DNA of 56,820 nucleotides, taken from the NCBI GenBank assembly GCA_022452145.1, contig JAKURY010000014.1, forward strand, positions 1 through 56,820, given 5' to 3'. Below, in pieces: positions 52,585-56,820 of this stretch. Each line of letters begins with the position of its first letter. The stretch's first letter is position 1. The position numbers and the translations under genes are program-made. Below the pieces are notes generated by a model. That model had not been told where the DNA came from, made no database searches, and worked only from the letters and a program-made list of their open reading frames with translations. Source of the stretch: Acidimicrobiales bacterium. Its GTDB lineage: Bacteria; Actinomycetota; Acidimicrobiia; Acidimicrobiales; MedAcidi-G1.

Positions 52585-53100
52585 TCACAGGTAGGTGCCG
52601 TGCCGGGTCTCCGGACCGTCGACCGGGTCACCAGGCGCCAGTTCCGGACGCCGCATGCCCGCCAACTGCTGCTGGGCGGCCATCTGCTGGGCGAACAGGG
52701 TGGCCTGGATGCCCTGGATCAGGCCCTCCATCCATCCCACCAGCTGGGCCTGGGCGATCCGCAGTTCGTCCACGCTGGGCGCCGCCTCCTCCCCGAAGGG
52801 AAGCGCCAGCCGTTCCAACTCGTCCCGGAGGTCGGCCGAGAGCGCTGAGCCAAGCTCGGCCACCGAGGTCGCGTAGATCTCCCGGAGTCGATCCCGGCTG
52901 GGCTCGTCCAGGGGTGCCGATCGCACCTCCTCGAGCAATTGGCGCATCATCGTGCCCACCCGTATGACCTTGCCGGGATGCTCGATCGACTCGTCGACAT
53001 CGTCCACCTCGTCGCCCGATCCCTCCCCGACCACCTCCGTGGGGTCGGTCAGCACCTCGGGTTCCACCGTCTCCGGTGGCTGTGGGTCATCGTCCGGCAT
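52585..53100 (-). CDS. bpa: Bacterial proteasome activator (Bpa/PafE-like)
   Basis: Bpa forms a ring that opens the 20S proteasome without ATP. This 171-aa protein starts with a long acidic, Pro-rich stretch, then a helical core (VIRVGTMMRQLLEEVRSAPLDEPSRDRLREIY, LSADLRDELERLALPF, ELRIAQAQLVGWMEGLIQGIQATLFAQQMAAQQQL) and ends HGTYL. Mycobacterial Bpa ends in GQYL, the HbYX-like motif that docks on the proteasome. Proteasome genes themselves are not in the window. ATG (MPDDD) is led by TAGAGT eight bases upstream; a GTG nine codons earlier is the alternative. Confidence 0.88.
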   Translation of the reverse strand: MPDDDPQPPETVEPEVLTDPTEVVGEGSGDEVDDVDESIEHPGKVIRVGTMMRQLLEEVRSAPLDEPSRDRLREIYATSVAELGSALSADLRDELERLALPFGEEAAPSVDELRIAQAQLVGWMEGLIQGIQATLFAQQMAAQQQLAGMRRPELAPGDPVDGPETRHGTYL

Positions 53101-53179
53101 CGTCCCGGACTCTATGCCGATCGACACCCCCCGGGTGGGCGACCATCGGGCTCCATCCGTCGGTGTTCGGAGCCACTCC

Positions 53180-54325
53180 TCAGGTGACCACGGCCAGGGC
53201 CGGAACGAGCATCTCGTCGACCGTCATGGAGCCGTGACGACCGATCAGGTGGAACGACATCGCCTCGGCGGGATCCACGAAGGCCACTGGGTCTCGGGCC
53301 AGCACCGCCACGTCGCCCAGCCGCGCCCTCGCCACGGCGGTCACCTCGGGTCCCAGCCACCCGGCAGTAACCACCTCGTCCACCGAGCGGACCCAGCCGA
53401 CAGCGTCGAAGGCCTCGTGGGCGGCTTCCAGCAGGTCGCCGGCAGACCCGGCGCGGGCGTGAAGCCACCGGAACCGGGCCTCGCCACTCTGTCCGTCCAC
53501 CAGCCTGGTCACGGACTGCGGAAGGTCGATGAGCTGGTCCCCCACGTGGACCTGGCCGTGGTCGGCGGTGACGACGATCGCAGTACCCGCAGGAAGCCGG
53601 GTGGCCAGCTCCGCGACCATGGCGTCGCACGCCGCCAGCTCCTCCTCGTAGCGATCGGCCAACCCAAATTCGTGGGCCGTTCGGTCGATGTCGTCCCAGT
53701 AGGCGTATACGAACGGCTCACCGCCGTCGAAGGCCTCGAGAACCCTGGACACGAGGCCGTCCCGATCCCGGTACCCCATGAGGCGGGTGTCGGACAGGTG
53801 GACGGCCGTGAACCCCGACTCGGCGAAAGCCTCCCGGGTCACCACCGGTGGCCACTGCGCTTCGAACAGCTCGCAGGGCTGGAACTCCCGGGGATCGTGC
53901 CGTCGTCGGGCATCCCCGTCCCCGGTGGTCCACCGCAGAGCGTTCAACACCTCGGCGTGGGCCGCCCCCTCCGGAGCCCCGACGGCGATCCGATACCCGA
54001 CCACCCCGTGGAGTCCAGGCGCCACGCCGGTGGATATCGAGGTGAGGGCGGCCGCCGTCGTGCTGGGGGCGACCGTGGTAATCGGTCCGCCGGCGAGGGC
54101 CGCCAGGTTCGGAGCGGCCGCCGAACGGGACCTCAACTGCTCCCAGCCCAGGCCGTCCAGGACCAGCAGGAGGATCCGGCGGGACCCGAGCACCTCTCCT
54201 GGTAGCCACGACGGCCAACCACCGGGTACAAGGTCACCATGCAGCAGGGCCGGCACCAGGGCCGTCACGCACGCTGCGTCGTACGCCGGGGCGACCGGTT
54301 GGGCATCTACCTCGGCAGGTTGCAC
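53180..54325 (-). CDS. Alkaline-phosphatase-superfamily protein
   Basis: This 381-aa protein has the nucleotide pyrophosphatase/phosphodiesterase plan: ILLLVLDGLGWEQL (metal Asp, about residue 51), TTVAPSTTAAALTSISTG (nucleophile Thr/Ser, about residue 85), HGVVGY, VYAYWDDIDRTAHEFG (metal Asp and His), VVTADHGQVHVG (metal Asp and His) and a C-terminal GRHGSMTVDEMLVP (metal His). No signal peptide, so the enzyme is probably cytosolic. Substrate unknown. The GTG start is led by TACGGT six bases upstream. Divergent from rrf2. Confidence 0.85.
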   Translation of the reverse strand: MQPAEVDAQPVAPAYDAACVTALVPALLHGDLVPGGWPSWLPGEVLGSRRILLLVLDGLGWEQLRSRSAAAPNLAALAGGPITTVAPSTTAAALTSISTGVAPGLHGVVGYRIAVGAPEGAAHAEVLNALRWTTGDGDARRRHDPREFQPCELFEAQWPPVVTREAFAESGFTAVHLSDTRLMGYRDRDGLVSRVLEAFDGGEPFVYAYWDDIDRTAHEFGLADRYEEELAACDAMVAELATRLPAGTAIVVTADHGQVHVGDQLIDLPQSVTRLVDGQSGEARFRWLHARAGSAGDLLEAAHEAFDAVGWVRSVDEVVTAGWLGPEVTAVARARLGDVAVLARDPVAFVDPAEAMSFHLIGRHGSMTVDEMLVPALAVVT

Positions 54326-54331
54326 GGGCCG

Positions 54332-54337
54332 ACCGTA
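54332..54337 (-). promoter_or_regulatory. -10 element of leaderless promoter for the phosphatase-family gene
   Basis: TACGGT-CGGCCC-GTG on the minus strand, six-base spacing. It fixes the start at 54325 rather than an ATG 42 bases upstream. Confidence 0.5.
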
Positions 54338-54415
54338 CTGTCGGCTCCACCGACAGGCGACCACCATGGGCCGACATCGCTGGTGCCGGGAGCACCGGGT
54401 CTAGGATCCACCGAC

Positions 54416-54856
54416 GTGAAGGTCTCGACGCGGGGTGATTACGCCAGCCGCGCACTGTTGTCCCTCGCCCTCCACGGCGACGGCCAGACTCCCCGATCGG
54501 TCCGCGAGATCGCCGACAAGACCGGGCTTCCCCAGCCCTACCTGGAACAGATCCTGCTGGCCCTGAAGGGCGCCGGCCTGGTCCGGTCCAAGCGGGGCGT
54601 CGGCGGGGGCTACGTCCTGGCACGCCAACCGTCGCTGATCCTGCTCTCCCAGATCGTGGCCGCCGTGGACGGACCCATAGTGGCCGGCGACTTCAGCGAT
54701 CCCCACACCGACGGGGCCTGCGACCACGAGGGCCAGTGCGTCCTGCTCTCCATCTGGGCGAGCGCCGGGAGCCACATGCGCAGCTACCTGGACTCGTTCA
54801 CCCTCGAGACCATCGCCACCATGGCCCGCGGTGAGGCCTCCTGGCCTGACGCCTAG
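54416..54856 (+). CDS. Rrf2-family transcription regulator
   Basis: The 146-aa protein has a winged helix (KVSTRGDYASRALLSLA, SVREIADKTGLPQPYLEQILLALKGAGLVRSKRGVGGGYVLAR) and a dimerisation helix near the end. Rrf2 proteins such as IscR use three Cys to hold an Fe-S cluster; here only two (CDHEGQC) are seen, so it may hold a cluster with other ligands or sense something else. The GTG start has TAGGAT eight bases upstream. Target genes unknown; the divergent phosphatase gene is the nearest candidate. Confidence 0.9.
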   Translation: MKVSTRGDYASRALLSLALHGDGQTPRSVREIADKTGLPQPYLEQILLALKGAGLVRSKRGVGGGYVLARQPSLILLSQIVAAVDGPIVAGDFSDPHTDGACDHEGQCVLLSIWASAGSHMRSYLDSFTLETIATMARGEASWPDA

Positions 54857-54869
54857 GGGACCGGCGGGT

Positions 54870-55835
54870 TCACGTCGTCTGCTCGGCGGGCCGATCCAGC
54901 GACTCAGGCTCGCCGAGGCCATCAAGGATCTCGCGGAGGTCGGCAGGCAGCGGCGCATCGAAGGCGAGGTGGTCGCCGGTCACCGGGTGGTCGAAGGACA
55001 GGTGGGCGGCGTGCAGGAACGGCCGATCCAGCACCAGCCCGCTCCGCTCCCCACCGTAGGTGCCGTCGCCCACCAGTGGGTGTCCTATGGCCGCCAGGTG
55101 GACGCGGATCTGGTGGGTCCGCCCGGTCTCGAGCCGGCACGACACCCGCGAGACCTCGGGATCCCTCCAGATGGCCATCACCTTGTAGCCCGTCCTGGCC
55201 GGTCGGCCCGAACCGACCACGGCCATCCTGGTTCGGTCCCTGGGTGACCGCCCGACCGGGGCATCCACCACGCCGTCAGCCGCCTCGAACAGCCCCCAAG
55301 CCAGCGCCTCGTAGCGACGTCCGACCGAACGGTCCGCCAGTTGGGCCACGAGGGAGTCGTAGGCCGCCTGGTTGCGGGCGACGGCCAGCGCCCCGGACGT
55401 ACCCAGGTCCAGCCGATGCACGATGCCCGGCCGGGCCGCCGAGCCGACGCCGGCGATATCCGGGTGGCTGGCCAGGAGCCCGTTGACGAGGGTACCTGTC
55501 GAGTTGCCGGCGCCGGGATGGACAACGAGGCCTGCCGGCTTGTCCACGACGAGGACGTCGTCGTCGGCGTACAACAGCGGAACGCTGATCGACGAGTCCG
55601 GCTCGGGCACGTGGACCGCCTCGCGCTCGAAGCCGGTGACCACCAACTCCTCACCCTCCCGGAGCCGACGGGACCGTTGGAACACCACCTGGCCGTCTAC
55701 GGACACGCTTCCGGCCGCCAGGGCACCGGCCGCCCGGTTCCTGCTCACGTAGGCCAGGAGGGATACCACCCGGTCGATGCGCTCGCCGTCCAGGGCAGGA
55801 GGTATGGCCTCCCGGAAGCCGGCCCCGTCAGTCAT
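54870..55835 (-). CDS. rluD: RluD-type pseudouridine synthase
   Basis: This 321-aa enzyme converts uridines in 23S rRNA (RluD sites 1911/1915/1917 by homology). It has an N-terminal S4 RNA-binding domain (RIDRVVSLLAYVSRNRAAGALAAGSVSVDG), then DDDVLVVDKPAGLVVHPG, the catalytic Asp in GIVHRLDLGTSGALAVA, RYEALAWG and ETGRTHQIRVHLAAIGHPLVGD. ATG overlaps the lspA stop (ATGA), the common lspA-rluD coupling. Confidence 0.94.
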   Translation of the reverse strand: MTDGAGFREAIPPALDGERIDRVVSLLAYVSRNRAAGALAAGSVSVDGQVVFQRSRRLREGEELVVTGFEREAVHVPEPDSSISVPLLYADDDVLVVDKPAGLVVHPGAGNSTGTLVNGLLASHPDIAGVGSAARPGIVHRLDLGTSGALAVARNQAAYDSLVAQLADRSVGRRYEALAWGLFEAADGVVDAPVGRSPRDRTRMAVVGSGRPARTGYKVMAIWRDPEVSRVSCRLETGRTHQIRVHLAAIGHPLVGDGTYGGERSGLVLDRPFLHAAHLSFDHPVTGDHLAFDAPLPADLREILDGLGEPESLDRPAEQTT

Positions 55836-56302
55836 CGTCGCCAACCACGCCAGACGACGAGCCCCCCGGCCACGACGATCGTCGCGTCCGCCAGGTTGAA
55901 CACGGGCCACCACTGCAGGTCGACGAAGTCGACCACGGCACCGCCCAGGAAGCCAGCGTCGTCCCGGAAGGCACGGTCCGAGAGGTTGCCGATGGCCCCG
56001 CCCACGATCGCACCTACGGCGACCCTGGCCACCGGATCCACCGTGACCGCACCCTGGCGGACCAGGAGCACGATCACGACCAGCACCAAGACTGCGAGGA
56101 TCGGGCCGAGGCCCTCACCCCGACTGAAGGCCGCTCCGGTGTTGAAGACGAGTCGGAGCCGCAGGGTCCAGAAGATGTCGATGGTCTGATCGGCGAGCAC
56201 TTCGGAGGCCCACCACTTGGTCAGCTGGTCGACGACCAGGACCGTGGTACCCACCACCGCCGACGCCTTCCACCGGCGCCGCGGGCCGGCGACGACGGTC
56301 AC
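55832..56302 (-). CDS. lspA: Lipoprotein signal peptidase
   Basis: LspA cleaves lipoprotein signal peptides in the membrane. The 156-aa protein has four helices with catalytic Asp in GAIVGGAIGNLSDRAFR and FVDLQWWPVFNLADATIVVAGG, and NTGAAFS earlier. It begins with a GTG overlapping the upstream stop by 4 bp and is coupled to rluD behind it. Confidence 0.95.
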   Translation of the reverse strand: MTVVAGPRRRWKASAVVGTTVLVVDQLTKWWASEVLADQTIDIFWTLRLRLVFNTGAAFSRGEGLGPILAVLVLVVIVLLVRQGAVTVDPVARVAVGAIVGGAIGNLSDRAFRDDAGFLGGAVVDFVDLQWWPVFNLADATIVVAGGLVVWRGWRR

Positions 56303-56655
56303 CGCCTACCCAGTCCCCCGACCTTGAACTCGACCCGCTGGGCGGCCCACGGGATGGCCTTGAGTCGTTCCTTGGGCACGTTCTTGCCCGAGGCGACGCA
56401 GACCCCGTAGACGCCAGTGCGGATCCGTTCCAGGGCGGCGTCGATCTGGTCGACCGCATCTCGGGCCTGGGCGCTCAGGGCGAGGTCCAGGTCGCGTTCC
56501 ACAGCGAGCGTGTCGCCCTCGCCCGACTCGTCGTCGAACTGGACGTCACCAGGATCACGGTCCTCGAGCAACGAGTCCGCCTCGGCCTGCAGGCTGTCGG
56601 CACTACGCACGTAGCGGGCGCGCTCCTCGAGGAGGGCCTTCTTCTGCTGTTCCAC
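56299..56655 (-). CDS. DksA/TraR-family protein, possibly disrupted at the N-terminus
   Basis: This 118-aa core has the coiled-coil (MEQQKKALLEERARYVRSADSLQAEAD) and the C-terminal TraR motif GVYGVCVASGKNVPKERLKAIPWA. The zinc finger is degenerate: CVAS replaces CxxC and later Cys are lost. Homologues normally begin with an Ala/Lys/Pro tail, and this coding frame continues upstream as such a tail (AAKKAPARK repeats, 56656-56742) but is cut by an in-frame TAG at 56743-56745. Beyond it the frame goes on to ATGs at 56763 and 56796. Translation from the GTG at 56655 would give an intact core, but no ribosome-binding site is seen. Its stop overlaps the lspA start. Confidence 0.75.
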   Translation of the reverse strand: MEQQKKALLEERARYVRSADSLQAEADSLLEDRDPGDVQFDDESGEGDTLAVERDLDLALSAQARDAVDQIDAALERIRTGVYGVCVASGKNVPKERLKAIPWAAQRVEFKVGGLGRR

Positions 56656-56796
56656 AAACTTCGCACCAAACGGAGACTTCTTGGCAGGAGCCTTCTTGGC
56701 TGCGGGAGCCTTCCTGGCAGGAGCCTTCTTGGCTGCGGGAGACTAGCAGGCCGGAGACGTCATGCAAACCGGAGAAATGCAGCCCGGCGAGTTCAT
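56656..56796 (-). other. Interrupted 5' region of the DksA/TraR-like frame
   Basis: Read in the frame of the core gene, the minus strand gives MNSPGCISPVCMTSPAC, then TAG, then SPAAKKAPARKAPAA... into the core. The segment is a run of degenerate 15-18-base repeats (Pro/Ala/Lys codons). A TACTCT hexamer (56801-56806) sits four bases before the first ATG. The window ends 14 bases beyond it, so the promoter cannot be fully judged. Confidence 0.5.
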
Positions 56797-56820
56797 AAAG
56801 AGAGTAGAAATGCGTGGGGG

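Noticed and set aside
50847-52967. 706-codon plus-strand frame opposite dnaE and bpa
   Set aside because: Shadow frame created by GC-rich third positions of dnaE; no motifs.
56743-56745. Programmed recoding of TAG as an amino acid
   Set aside because: No recoding element or stem-loop is visible after the codon and no suppressor tRNA is in the window; decay, error or a late start is simpler.

Overview
The window is a compact, high-GC chromosomal stretch with no mobile elements, CRISPR arrays or rRNA. Several genes point to Actinomycetota: a MshD-type mycothiol synthase, a Bpa/PafE-like proteasome activator ending in GTYL, an ANTAR response regulator near polA-rpsA-coaE-uvrB, and a GroES-like protein ending in GLYL. 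Together with the rapZ-yvcK-gap-pgk-tpiA-secG block they suggest a deep-branching actinobacterium. Acidimicrobiia is my best guess, from overall gene content and not from any search.

Layout. (1) 1-5.3 kb, minus strand: tRNA-Leu(AAG), then the glycolysis/secretion block secG, tpiA, pgk, gap, yvcK and rapZ; whiA, usually between yvcK and gap, is missing. (2) 5.4-14.1 kb: a methyltransferase and a divergent EamA-type permease are inserted before uvrC; then uvrA and uvrB, with a short scrap resembling the quinolinate synthase C-terminus between uvrC and uvrA. (3) 14.2-21.2 kb: coaE, rpsA (acidic tandem-repeat tail), a methyltransferase, polA, a PdtaR-like ANTAR regulator with a small coiled-coil partner, and tRNA-Leu(CAA). 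(4) 21.3-25.8 kb: fatty-acid synthesis genes fabD (carrying an extra C-terminal lipoyl/biotinyl-like fold), fabG, acpP and fabF, facing a FabZ-type dehydratase and an HU gene. (5) 26-38.2 kb: one long minus-strand his-trp supercluster, hisD-C-B-H-A-F, groES-like, hisI, trpE, ygfZ, trpC, trpF, trpB, trpA and a truncated haemoglobin, mostly with 1-8 bp overlaps; hisG, hisE, trpD and trpG are not in the window. (6) 38.3-45.8 kb: nth and mshD back to back, rlmN, a small membrane protein, menG, menA and a YyaL-like thioredoxin-fold protein. (7) 45.8-56.8 kb: a thiolase/DUF35 pair, a nitroreductase, an unknown gene, dnaE, bpa, an alkaline-phosphatase-superfamily protein, an Rrf2 regulator, an RluD-type synthase, lspA and a DksA/TraR-like gene with an in-frame amber codon near its N-terminus.

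The most consistent hidden signal is promoter architecture. About twenty genes have a TANNNT (or CAGACT) hexamer 6-8 bases before ATG/GTG and no Shine-Dalgarno sequence, so many mRNAs here are probably leaderless. This signal was used to choose starts. I did not find an obviously new multi-gene system. The best leads are the FabD fusion, tRNA-Leu(AAG), the DksA amber codon, the leaderless start code and several palindromic operator candidates.
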